Source: DASXRU01 sp039933315
GTDB lineage: Bacteria > Acidobacteriota > Blastocatellia > Pyrinomonadales > Pyrinomonadaceae
Assembly (NCBI GenBank): GCA_039933315.1
Contig: JBDTOI010000072.1
Span: 1-19,735 of the forward strand
Direction of reading: 5' to 3'
DNA length: 19,735 nucleotides
Part shown: positions 8,836 to 15,774 of the stretch, in pieces
Layout of the letters: every line of letters starts with the position of its first letter
Numbering within the stretch: the stretch's first letter is position 1
Made by a program: the position numbers and the translations under genes
The notes under the pieces: model-generated
Seen by the model: only the letters and a program-made list of their open reading frames with translations
Told to the model about the DNA's origin: nothing
Database searches by the model: none

Positions 8836-10266
8836 ATGAGCTCCGTCAAAACTAAATCATCATCTCGATTTCGTACCGCCCTGGTCCTTCTCTTCCTGTT
8901 TCTCGCGTCCGCCTCGGTTTTCACTCGGATTCCGAGGTCGACTGCGCAATCCCTTAATCAGCGCGTCGAGACTGCTCAAAGTCGTTCGCGCGAAGATGAG
9001 TCTTTTCTCGAGGATCTCGAGCGGCGTTCGTTTCGCTATTTCTGGGACGAAGCTGATCCGCAGACCGGCCTGGTCCCGGACCGCGCTCGCATGGATGGCT
9101 CACCGCTGGACGACAATCATCGCGGGGTGGCCAGCATTGCCGCCACCGGCTTTGCTCTGACAGCGCTCTGCATCGCAGCGGAGCGCGACTGGGTTGACCG
9201 AGCTCAGGTGCGCGAGCGCGTGCGTCTTACGCTGAAATACTTCAACAGTCAGGCCTTTCAGGAACATGGCTGGTTCTATCACTGGCTGGATGCCAAGACA
9301 GGCGATCGCAGATGGAAGAGTGAAGTCTCTTCCATCGACACTGCTTTGTTGCTGGCCGGCATTCTCACTGCCCGGCAGTACTATCGAGAAGATGCGGAAA
9401 TAGTGCGCCTGGCCACCAGGATTTACGAGCGGGTGGATTTTCGCTGGATGCTGAATGGCCATCCGCTACTACTCTCGCACGGCTGGCGGCCGGAAACCGG
9501 TTTCCTCAAACCACGCTGGGACACGTACAGCGAGGATACCATTCTGTATTTGCTGGCTATCGCTTCACCCACCCATCCGATTTCGCCCACGTCCTGGTAC
9601 GCGCTCTGGCGTGATCGTTACCGTTATGGAGGCTACAGTTATTTCACCACCATCGGCGTGCCCTTGTTCATGCATCAATACGCGCACGCCTGGATCGACT
9701 ACCGCCTGCGGCGCGAGACCAGGGGCGACCGAATCGACTACTTTGAGAATTCCATCGCCGCCACTCATGCTCATCGGGCTTTCTGCCTGACTCTCTCGCA
9801 TGAGTTTCCCGCCTTCGATGCCAACGTGTGGGGCATCACTGCTTCCGATAGCGCGAAGGGTTACCTGGCATGGGGCGGTCCGCCGCGCGATCCGGCAATC
9901 GATGGCACGGTGGTGCCTTCCGCGGCAGGCGGATCATTAATGTTCACTCCGGAGATTTCCCTGGCGGCGTTGCGCGCGATGCGCGGGAAGTACGGAGATC
10001 GAATCTATGGGAAGTATGGATTCGTTGATGCGTTCAATCCGAAGACAGGCTGGGTTGACTCAGATGTAATCGGGATCAACCAGGGGATTGTGCTATTGAG
10101 TGCGGAGAACCTGCGTTCCGGCAACGTCTGGCGCTGGTTCATGGCCAATCGGGAAATGGAGCAGGCGATGCGCAAGATAGGACTGGTCAAGCAACGGGGC
10201 GAGAAGAAACAGTCTTCAGGGCTTAAGCGGAAGGTTGTTCCTCAAGTTGGCGCCGGTTCGCGTTGA
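8836..10266 (+). CDS. Secreted glycoamylase-like domain protein, probable GH144 endo-beta-1,2-glucanase
   Basis: The 476-residue product has an N-terminal signal/membrane segment (about 14-32, then RSTA before Q) and one (alpha/alpha)6-type domain of the glycoamylase-like family (often annotated as 'glucoamylase family protein'). Recognisable blocks are ERRSFRYFWDEADPQTGLVPDR near 61-82, GVASIAATGFALTAL near 97-111, SSIDTALLLAGILTA near 163-177, WDTYSEDTILYLLAI near 225-239, PLFMHQYAHAWIDYR near 275-289 and WGITASDSAKGY near 334-345. Length and blocks match GH144, whose characterised members are endo-beta-1,2-glucanases. I infer that activity, but other members are uncharacterised. ATG 8836 is preferred over a TTG at 8812 because it starts at the basic head of the signal peptide; no ribosome site is obvious for either. 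The stop codon overlaps the first arm of the next palindrome. Confidence 0.88.
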   Translation: MSSVKTKSSSRFRTALVLLFLFLASASVFTRIPRSTAQSLNQRVETAQSRSREDESFLEDLERRSFRYFWDEADPQTGLVPDRARMDGSPLDDNHRGVASIAATGFALTALCIAAERDWVDRAQVRERVRLTLKYFNSQAFQEHGWFYHWLDAKTGDRRWKSEVSSIDTALLLAGILTARQYYREDAEIVRLATRIYERVDFRWMLNGHPLLLSHGWRPETGFLKPRWDTYSEDTILYLLAIASPTHPISPTSWYALWRDRYRYGGYSYFTTIGVPLFMHQYAHAWIDYRLRRETRGDRIDYFENSIAATHAHRAFCLTLSHEFPAFDANVWGITASDSAKGYLAWGGPPRDPAIDGTVVPSAAGGSLMFTPEISLAALRAMRGKYGDRIYGKYGFVDAFNPKTGWVDSDVIGINQGIVLLSAENLRSGNVWRWFMANREMEQAMRKIGLVKQRGEKKQSSGLKRKVVPQVGAGSR

Positions 10267-10377
10267 GGTTTCACGCAAAGACGCTAAGAAAAGAAAATCA
10301 GAAGGCGCAAAGGGTTGAGTCGTATTCTTTGCGCCTTATGTCTTTCCTTCCTTAGCGCCTTTGTGTGAAACCTCAAC
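10262..10377. repeat. Repeat family 1, copy 2, between two convergent genes (probable bidirectional terminator)
   Basis: The left arm starts GTTGAGGTTTCACGCAAAG (10262) and runs to 10312. The 14-base loop is GGTTGAGTCGTATT, and the right arm 10327-10377 ends CCTCAAC. The arms are imperfect complements over 51 bases. The GH144-type stop codon (10264-10266) lies inside the left end, and the ROK kinase stop codon begins one base beyond the right end. The palindrome is the entire intergenic region, so transcripts from both sides end in this hairpin. Confidence 0.9.
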
Positions 10378-11373
10378 TCACTCAGGCAACTCGTTCAGTC
10401 CCCCCAACTCATCAAAAGCCAGCCTCGCTGCCCCAAGCAGTCCGGCATCGTCACCACACTCTGCCGGAACGATTCTCACGTTTTGGGCGGGCAACGAGAA
10501 TGCTCGCGCCAGGACCTCTCTGTGCATGTGGTCGGCAAACAACTGCCAGGCGTTTGCCACCCTGCCGCCTATCACAATCACTTCGGGATTAAGCAGGTTG
10601 ACGAGATTCGCTATCCCGATGCCGAGAAAGGCGCCCATGCGCTCCAGCACTTCAGCTGCCAGGGTGTCGCCTTTCATTCCCACGTCATAAACTTCCTTCG
10701 CACTGAAGCCGTCGCCGCTCAGAATCGAATGCGGGTGCCGCGGCAAAGCTTCCCGGGCTAGTCGTACGATTGCAGTTGCCGACGCGAACATCTCCAGACA
10801 ACCGGTGCTGCCGCACTTGCACCTGACGCCGCCCAGCGGATCGACCGACGTGTGTCCAACTTCACCCGCCGTCCCATCAGCGCCGCGCCACAGCTTGCCG
10901 TCCAGGATTATTCCGCCGCCGACGCCCGTGCCGAGCGTTATGCAAATGATCGTGCGATAGCCGCGTCCCGCCCCGAGCCACATCTCGCCCAGCGCCGCGG
11001 CATTGGCGTCGTTCTCCAGAACCACAGGCCAGCCGAGCTCTTTCGCCAACACGTCTTTGAGCCGGAAATTGTCCAGGCAAGGGATGGCGGGAACCTGTAT
11101 TACTACCTTGTTGCTTGAATCTACTATCCCGGGAACGACAACTGAAGCGGCCTGAATCGCGCTGTAATCACTTAGTCGACTTTCGCACTCGCGCGCCGCA
11201 GCGACCAGCGCGCGCACGATCTCATCAGGGCTCTTCGCGGTCCTCGGGGTGTCGTGCTGCACACGAGAATGTATCGTGCCGGTGTCATCGATGATCGCAG
11301 CCCGCAGGTTCGTCCCACCCAGATCAAAGGCACAAACGAGTCGAGGCTTCATTGGAGTGCTTGTATCATTCAT
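10378..11373 (-). CDS. ROK-family glucokinase
   Basis: This cytoplasmic sugar kinase phosphorylates glucose with ATP to glucose-6-phosphate, which suits the glucose-releasing hydrolases nearby. In the 331-residue product the ATP phosphate-binding motif DLGGTN is at 17-22. The catalytic aspartate is D122 in ENDANAAALGE, and the second glycine loop LGTGVGGGII is at 147-156. The ROK zinc site is present as H174 (GHTSV) with C185, C187 and C192 in CKCGSTGCLE. A C-terminal GGRVA loop is near 269. A glucokinase is more likely than a ROK repressor because there is no N-terminal DNA-binding domain. Start choice is uncertain: ATG 11373, ATG 11352 (starting MKPRLVCAFDLGG) and an upstream TTG 11409 are in frame, and none has a clear ribosome site. 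The related kinases for mannose or N-acetylglucosamine cannot be fully excluded. Confidence 0.93.
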   Translation of the reverse strand: MNDTSTPMKPRLVCAFDLGGTNLRAAIIDDTGTIHSRVQHDTPRTAKSPDEIVRALVAAARECESRLSDYSAIQAASVVVPGIVDSSNKVVIQVPAIPCLDNFRLKDVLAKELGWPVVLENDANAAALGEMWLGAGRGYRTIICITLGTGVGGGIILDGKLWRGADGTAGEVGHTSVDPLGGVRCKCGSTGCLEMFASATAIVRLAREALPRHPHSILSGDGFSAKEVYDVGMKGDTLAAEVLERMGAFLGIGIANLVNLLNPEVIVIGGRVANAWQLFADHMHREVLARAFSLPAQNVRIVPAECGDDAGLLGAARLAFDELGGLNELPE

Positions 11374-11409
11374 CGCGATTGTGTCGAACCAGTATCTCAA
11401 AGGGCGCAA

Positions 11410-11511
11410 GCGTTTTCTGTCAAGCCGGAGTTTTCAGCAGTGTAAAAACCGGACCGATAGAGAGTTCTCATCATGGTGTGTGTTTATTCATAACGCCGCT
11501 TTGGGGCGACT
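11410..11511. other. Upstream region of the ROK kinase gene
   Basis: No gene is supported here. Read on the minus strand it should carry the promoter of the ROK kinase, but I see no hexamer pair close enough to consensus to call. Together with the palindrome to its right, it separates the kinase from malQ by about 290 bases, so the two minus-strand genes may be transcribed separately. Confidence 0.3.
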
Positions 11512-11627
11512 AGTTGTTTCACGCAAAGGCGCTAAGAAAAGAAGGGCAGAAGGCGCAAAGGGTTGAGTGGTTCTTCTTTGCGCCTTCTGTCTTTCCCTTC
11601 TTAGCGCCTTTGCGTGAACCCCCAACT
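11512..11627. repeat. Repeat family 1, copy 3
   Basis: The left arm 11512-11560 contains TTTCACGCAAAGGCGCTAAG, the loop 11561-11575 is GGTTGAGTGGTTCTT, and the right arm 11576-11627 ends GCGTGAACCCCCAACT. Loop sequence and orientation match copy 2. It lies 3' of malQ and 5' of the ROK kinase on the minus strand, where it could end malQ transcripts. Confidence 0.9.
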
Positions 11628-11681
11628 TCGGAAACCCTCAAGTTTCAGAACAACCCAATATGTCACTGTTTCTTATTTCTC

Positions 11682-11695
11682 CCGACTGAAGTCGG
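11682..11695 (-). terminator. Short hairpin just after the malQ stop
   Basis: CCGACT (11682-11687) pairs with AGTCGG (11690-11695), about five bases past the malQ stop on the minus strand. The stem is short and no T-run follows on the minus strand, so alone it is a weak terminator. It could instead be a fragment of another dispersed palindromic repeat. Confidence 0.3.
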
Positions 11696-11699
11696 TACT

Positions 11700-13238
11700 C
11701 TAAACGCCCACTTTCATTACGCGGCCGTGCAACTCTGCCAATTCTCGCAGGCGGGCGGCATGATTCTCATTGAGGTCATTGCTTTTGAATCGCCAGGCCC
11801 AGTTACCCGCCACTGTGTTAGGTAGATTCATCCTGGCTTCAGATCCTAACCCAAGCACGTCCGGCAAAGGGATGATGGCCATGTTCGCGCGCGAGGCCAG
11901 CACCGCCTCGATAAAGTCCCAGTTGATCTCTTTGCCGTCAGAGCCCAGATACTCCCGGCAAAACTCTTTTTCCCGCTCGATGTTTTCCGCCGGCCGACTC
12001 GACCCGTCCTCGGCTAACTCATTAAACCATCCTACCGTAGTGTCGTTATCGTGGGTTGCAGTATAGGCGACGACGTTCGCCGGATAGTTACCCGGTAGAT
12101 GGATGTTTTCCCTGTCACTGCTGAAGCCGAATTGCATCACACGCATGCCCGGAAAACCCAGCGCATCCCTCAATTCATCGACCTCCGGAGTAATAACGCC
12201 GAGGTCTTCCGCAATGATAGGCAGCTCCCCCAACTTCTGCTGCGCCACGGCAAATAGGGCCCTTCCCGGCGCCGCAACCCAACGCCCGTTCTCAGCGGTC
12301 TTATCACCGGCTGGTATTTCCCAACAGGCCGCGAACCCGCGGAAGTGATCGACGCGGAACAGATCAAACATCCGCAGCATCGCGCGCAGGCGCTCAATCC
12401 ACCAGGCAAAACCGTCCGCCCTCATTGCTTCCCAGTTGTAGATTGGATTTCCCCAGAATTGGCCGGTGGCGCTGTAATAATCAGGCGGCACTCCGGCTAC
12501 GACTAAGGGGAGGCCATCCCGATCGAGTTTGAATAATCCGGGGTTAACCCACACATCCGCTGAATCGTGCGCCACGAAGATGGGCAGATCGCCGATGACC
12601 CTGATCCCTTTCGCATTGCAATACTGTTTGAGTTCGAACCACTGTTTGAAGAGAAGGAACTGGTAGAACTTTTGCGCCTCAACCTGGCGCGACAAGTCTG
12701 TGCGCACCCTTTCAAGCGCCGGCGGTTCGCGGCGACGCAGAGGGGGTTCCCATTCGCTCCACGCCATTCCCCCCTGCTGTTCCTTCAGCGCCAGAAACAG
12801 CGAGTAATCATCCAGCCAGAAAGTCTGCGCCCGGCAAAAACTCGCGTACTCATTTCGCAGACTCGTATTCCCTGATTCGTTGAAGCATTCGAAGGCGCCG
12901 GCAAGCAGAGCTGTTTTGTCTTCTCGAACTCTATCGAAGTCAACCCGTTCTGCGGAGAAAGGCTGTGCGGCAGTTAATTCAGTTTCTAACAACAAACCGG
13001 CTGCAACCAACTTTTCGGGACTGACGAGCAGGGTATTTCCGGCAAAGGCAGAATCGCACGAGTATGGCGAGGCGCCGGAACCGGTCGACCCCAGCGGCAG
13101 GACTTGCCAGAGACTCTGGCCGGCGCCAACCAGAAAGTCGGCAAAGCGATACGCTTCATCGCCTAGATCGCCGATACCAAACCGGCCCGGCAACGACGTG
13201 GGATGCAACAGAATTCCGCTGGCTCTCGTCGAGATCAA
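11700..13238 (-). CDS. malQ: 4-alpha-glucanotransferase (amylomaltase), GH77
   Basis: This cytoplasmic enzyme transfers alpha-1,4-glucan segments between maltodextrins and releases glucose, which the adjacent ROK kinase could phosphorylate. The 512-residue product is close to the usual bacterial length and begins with the family opening SGILLHPTSLPGRFGIGDLG. The catalytic residues are visible: nucleophile D297 in FDLFRVDHFRGF, acid/base E344 in IIAEDLG and the third carboxylate D397 in ATHDNDTT. Other family blocks are SPYSCDSAFAGN near 58-69 and IPLPDVLGLG near the C-terminus. The start is TTG: it gives the conserved N-terminus, and GGAG sits six bases upstream on the minus strand. The end of repeat family 2 copy A lies only 15 bases before this start, so any longer mRNA leader would include that palindrome. 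Confidence 0.97.
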   Translation of the reverse strand: MISTRASGILLHPTSLPGRFGIGDLGDEAYRFADFLVGAGQSLWQVLPLGSTGSGASPYSCDSAFAGNTLLVSPEKLVAAGLLLETELTAAQPFSAERVDFDRVREDKTALLAGAFECFNESGNTSLRNEYASFCRAQTFWLDDYSLFLALKEQQGGMAWSEWEPPLRRREPPALERVRTDLSRQVEAQKFYQFLLFKQWFELKQYCNAKGIRVIGDLPIFVAHDSADVWVNPGLFKLDRDGLPLVVAGVPPDYYSATGQFWGNPIYNWEAMRADGFAWWIERLRAMLRMFDLFRVDHFRGFAACWEIPAGDKTAENGRWVAAPGRALFAVAQQKLGELPIIAEDLGVITPEVDELRDALGFPGMRVMQFGFSSDRENIHLPGNYPANVVAYTATHDNDTTVGWFNELAEDGSSRPAENIEREKEFCREYLGSDGKEINWDFIEAVLASRANMAIIPLPDVLGLGSEARMNLPNTVAGNWAWRFKSNDLNENHAARLRELAELHGRVMKVGV

Positions 13239-13253
13239 TGGTAACTCCGCGCC

Positions 13254-13416
13254 TGTCAGAACCGCCTGCGGTAGCGGGCGGGCCCTCTTGATTGCGGAAT
13301 GCGGAATACGGATTGAGGATTGAGGGTAAACAAAGCTAATCGTTCTTGAATCCGCATTCCGAATTCAGTATTCCGCAATCAAGGGGGCCCGCCCGCTACC
13401 GCAGGCGGTTCTGACA
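13254..13416. repeat. Repeat family 2, copy A (two-module inverted repeat)
   Basis: The outer arms begin TGTCAGAACCGCCTGCGG (13254) and end in its exact reverse complement at 13416. The first 47 bases of each side pair with one mismatch. Inside is a second, AT-richer palindrome built from GCGGAATGCGGATTGA-like strings (about 13290-13325 with 13349-13380). It fills the gap between the divergent malQ and channel genes. No flanking target-site duplication is visible. Confidence 0.9.
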
Positions 13417-13508
13417 AACGGCAACCAAAAGTTTGACGCAGTCATTTGTGCAAAATGCAAATTCAACGATACCATCGCCAGACAACAAATCGTTAGCAGC
13501 AATAACTG
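13417..13508 (+). promoter_or_regulatory. Upstream region of the channel gene, weak promoter candidate
   Basis: TTGACG at 13433-13438 is a fair minus-35 element, but the best minus-10 at suitable spacing (TGCAAA, 13456) matches poorly. No Shine-Dalgarno sequence is obvious before ATG 13509. The region is noticeably more AT-rich than its surroundings, as expected upstream of a promoter. Confidence 0.25.
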
Positions 13509-14609
13509 ATGAGACCACTCGCCGCCATTCTCGGCTTCGTCCTGATCCTGATCGTCCTCTGGGACGCATTTGAGACTGTCATCCTGCCGCGACGCGTCAC
13601 GCGCCGGCTCCGGCTAACCAGTCTTTTCTACAGTTCGATCTGGGTCCCCTGGTCCGCTCTCGTGCGCCTCTTCGCGCGCGGCCGTGGGCGGGAAAAATTT
13701 CTCAGCCTCTTTGGCCCACTCTCATTGCTCATATTGTTGGGCATCTGGGTGTTCGCTCTGATCCTTGGTTATGCCCTTTTGTTTTGGGCAGCAAACACCC
13801 GGCTTAACTCTTTGCCGGAGAGCGTCAACTTTCTTACTTACCTCTACCTGAGCGGCACCACCTTCTTTACACTCGGTTACGGTGACATCACGCCAATGTT
13901 GCCACTGGGACGAACTGTGGCCGTCATCGAGGCCGCAAATGGTTTCGGGCTGCTGGCAATAGTCATTAGCTACCTGCCGATTTTGTACCAGGCCTTTTCG
14001 CGGCGCGAAGCAAGTATATCTTTGCTTGATGCCCGCGCGGGCTCACCCTCGAGCGCGGTCGAACTCCTGCGCCGGCATCGGGCCGAAGACTCATTCGACG
14101 ATCTGAATCGTTTGCTTAGTGAATGGGAACGATGGTCTGCGGAACTGCTCGAAAGTCACCTCTCTTATCCGGTGCTCTGCTACTTTCGTTCGCAGCATGA
14201 TAATCAATCCTGGCTGGGAGCGCTGACTACGGTGCTCGACACCTGCGCTTTGGTGATGGTGGGAGTGGATGGCGGGCCGATCTGGCAAGCGCGCATGACT
14301 TTTGCCATGGCGCGTCATGCGGTGGTGGACCTGGCCCAGGTATTCAGGACCCGGCCCAGCGATGCTGCCGATTGCGCAACGCGCCTATCCTCTGCGGAAC
14401 TAGTGCGCCTGCGGGGGATCCTGAAGCAGAACGGAATTCACATGAGCGATAATTTGGAGACCGAGCAGCGCTTACTGGAATTGCGATTGATGTACGAGCC
14501 TTACGTGGCTGCCCTTTCCGAGTGGTTGATGATGCCATTGCCACCCTGGATTCTGCCGCCGGACGCGATCGATAACTGGAAAACCAGCGCCTGGGGAAGG
14601 ATTCAGTAA
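13509..14609 (+). CDS. Two-transmembrane potassium channel-family protein with long cytoplasmic tail
   Basis: An inner-membrane ion channel subunit of 366 residues. A first hydrophobic segment lies at about 4-24, another at about 69-94, then the pore loop YLSGTTFFTLGYGDITP with the selectivity filter TLGYGD (121-126), and a pore-lining helix at about 137-163. This is the Ion_trans_2 (KcsA-like pore) arrangement with an extra N-terminal segment. The 200-residue C-terminal part is soluble and largely helical (LLRRHRAEDSFDDLNRLLSEWERW) and does not look like an RCK/TrkA nucleotide-binding domain, since no GxGxxG Rossmann motif is visible. Gating signal is therefore unknown. The stop codon lies four bases before repeat family 2 copy B. 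Potassium selectivity is inferred from the GYG filter. Confidence 0.9.
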   Translation: MRPLAAILGFVLILIVLWDAFETVILPRRVTRRLRLTSLFYSSIWVPWSALVRLFARGRGREKFLSLFGPLSLLILLGIWVFALILGYALLFWAANTRLNSLPESVNFLTYLYLSGTTFFTLGYGDITPMLPLGRTVAVIEAANGFGLLAIVISYLPILYQAFSRREASISLLDARAGSPSSAVELLRRHRAEDSFDDLNRLLSEWERWSAELLESHLSYPVLCYFRSQHDNQSWLGALTTVLDTCALVMVGVDGGPIWQARMTFAMARHAVVDLAQVFRTRPSDAADCATRLSSAELVRLRGILKQNGIHMSDNLETEQRLLELRLMYEPYVAALSEWLMMPLPPWILPPDAIDNWKTSAWGRIQ

Positions 14610-14613
14610 ATCC

Positions 14614-14774
14614 TGTCAGAACCGCCTGCGGTAGCGGGCGGGCCCATCGATTGGGGAATGCTGAATTCGGAATGCGGATTGAAGAAGGATCAACATTCCG
14701 CGATCGGCATTCCTCAATCGGCAATCCGCATTCCGAAATCGAAGGCCCGCCCGCTACCGCCGGCGGTTCTGACA
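14614..14774. repeat. Repeat family 2, copy B (two-module inverted repeat)
   Basis: It begins TGTCAGAACCGCCTGCGG (14614) and ends in the complement with one changed base (CCGCCGGCGG instead of CCGCAGGCGG). As in copy A, the interior holds a second palindrome with GGAATGCGGATTG strings. It spans the whole gap between the channel stop (14609) and the next ATG (14777). No target-site duplication is visible. Confidence 0.9.
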
Positions 14775-14776
14775 AC

Positions 14777-15670
14777 ATGAAACCACACGGGTACATTGGG
14801 ATCCTGATCGTCGTCCTCGCGGAGATACTTCTTTTCTCGGGCAATCAACTTGTCGGCGGCTGGTTCACGCCCATCGTTTGGACCGGCTACATACTCCTCA
14901 TCGACGCCGTCGTTTACAAGGTCACCCGCCGTTCCCTGTTGATTACAGATCGTCTCGAGTTACTGGTAATCGCCGTCATCTCCATCGCGGCCTGGTGGCT
15001 GTTTGAGTTCTACAACGCGCCGCGTTTCTGGCGCTCTGACCTGGAGCTTTGGTGGCACTATCACAACCTGACGGCAAATCCTTTTTTACGCCGGGTTGGG
15101 TACGATTGGGCCTTTGCCACGATCTTTCCCGCCCTCTTTGAAACGGCAGCGCTAGTTGAAGCAACTCTGTTTGCCAGGCGCGGGCCGAAGGTTTCGCTAC
15201 ACCTACCCAAAGCCGGCTTGTACGTGTTGATTGTGCTTGGGGCGGTCGCGGTAATCCTGCCGCTGGCGGTGCTCTCAAACTGGTTTGCCCCGGTCGTCTG
15301 GTTGTCGTTTATCTTCCTGCTTGATCCCGTCAATCGGCTGCGCGGTCAACCATCAATCATTGGCGACCTGGCTGAGGGCAGGTGGAACAGGTTGTTATCG
15401 CTGCTGGCCAGCGGCGCCGTGTGCGGCCTGCTCTGGGAGTTCTGGAACTACTGGGCGCTTTCGCGATGGACCTATACCGTTCCTTTTTTCGGTGACGTTA
15501 AGCTCTTTGAGATGCCGGTGCTGGGATTCCTGGGCTTTCCACCCTTCGCCGTGGAGTGCTGGGTAATCTATGTCTTTGTGCGTTCACTACTCTTGCGGGG
15601 CGAGCCGGACACCACGCGTAACCAGGCAGGAATATGGCTGCACCACGAGAGAATACACGAGCACAATTGA
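14777..15670 (+). CDS. Unrecognised multi-pass membrane protein with internal duplication
   Basis: I do not recognise this family. The 297-residue product is mostly hydrophobic, with about seven or eight likely membrane segments, and a hydrophilic tail ending HHERIHEHN. Two halves resemble each other about 140 residues apart: WFTPIVW...LIDAV...WWLFEFYN (29-80) and WFAPVVW...LLDPV...LLWEFWN (169-224), each followed by a further hydrophobic pair of segments. Start choice is difficult. ATG 14777 begins a clean hydrophobic N-terminus but comes two bases after a palindromic repeat, leaving no room for a Shine-Dalgarno sequence. An in-frame TTG at 14651 would translate repeat sequence and is rejected. 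Co-direction with the upstream channel gene suggests co-transcription through the repeat, but a shared function is not shown. Confidence 0.72.
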   Translation: MKPHGYIGILIVVLAEILLFSGNQLVGGWFTPIVWTGYILLIDAVVYKVTRRSLLITDRLELLVIAVISIAAWWLFEFYNAPRFWRSDLELWWHYHNLTANPFLRRVGYDWAFATIFPALFETAALVEATLFARRGPKVSLHLPKAGLYVLIVLGAVAVILPLAVLSNWFAPVVWLSFIFLLDPVNRLRGQPSIIGDLAEGRWNRLLSLLASGAVCGLLWEFWNYWALSRWTYTVPFFGDVKLFEMPVLGFLGFPPFAVECWVIYVFVRSLLLRGEPDTTRNQAGIWLHHERIHEHN

Positions 15671-15718
15671 TCACAAGAGCTGAGGCTATTTGCTAAATAA
15701 TCACCCAGCCAACCGGTG

Positions 15719-15747
15719 TTGACAGCGAATTGACCAGTGCATAGAAT
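15719..15747 (+). promoter_or_regulatory. Sigma-70-type promoter of the GntR-like gene
   Basis: TTGACA (15719-15724), a 17-base spacer and TAGAAT (15742-15747) match the housekeeping consensus at 11 of 12 positions. Transcription would start near 15754, giving a leader of about 20 bases with AAGGAG at 15762-15767. It is the clearest promoter in the window. Confidence 0.75.
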
Positions 15748-15774
15748 ACGCGCCACCCCAGAAGGAGATCGAAA

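Noticed and set aside
10361..11118. Plus-strand open frames opposite the ROK kinase gene
   Set aside because: The minus-strand frame carries all ROK motifs, and the opposite frames show no domain or ribosome site.
8675..11627. CRISPR array or attC cassette array
   Set aside because: The repeats are inverted within each element, about 1.2-1.6 kb apart with whole genes between; there are no short direct repeats with spacers and no integrase or Cas gene.
14651..14776. TTG-started extension of the membrane protein
   Set aside because: These codons are the palindromic repeat read in frame (for example PPATAGGSDN), and the same peptide type arises from other repeat copies.
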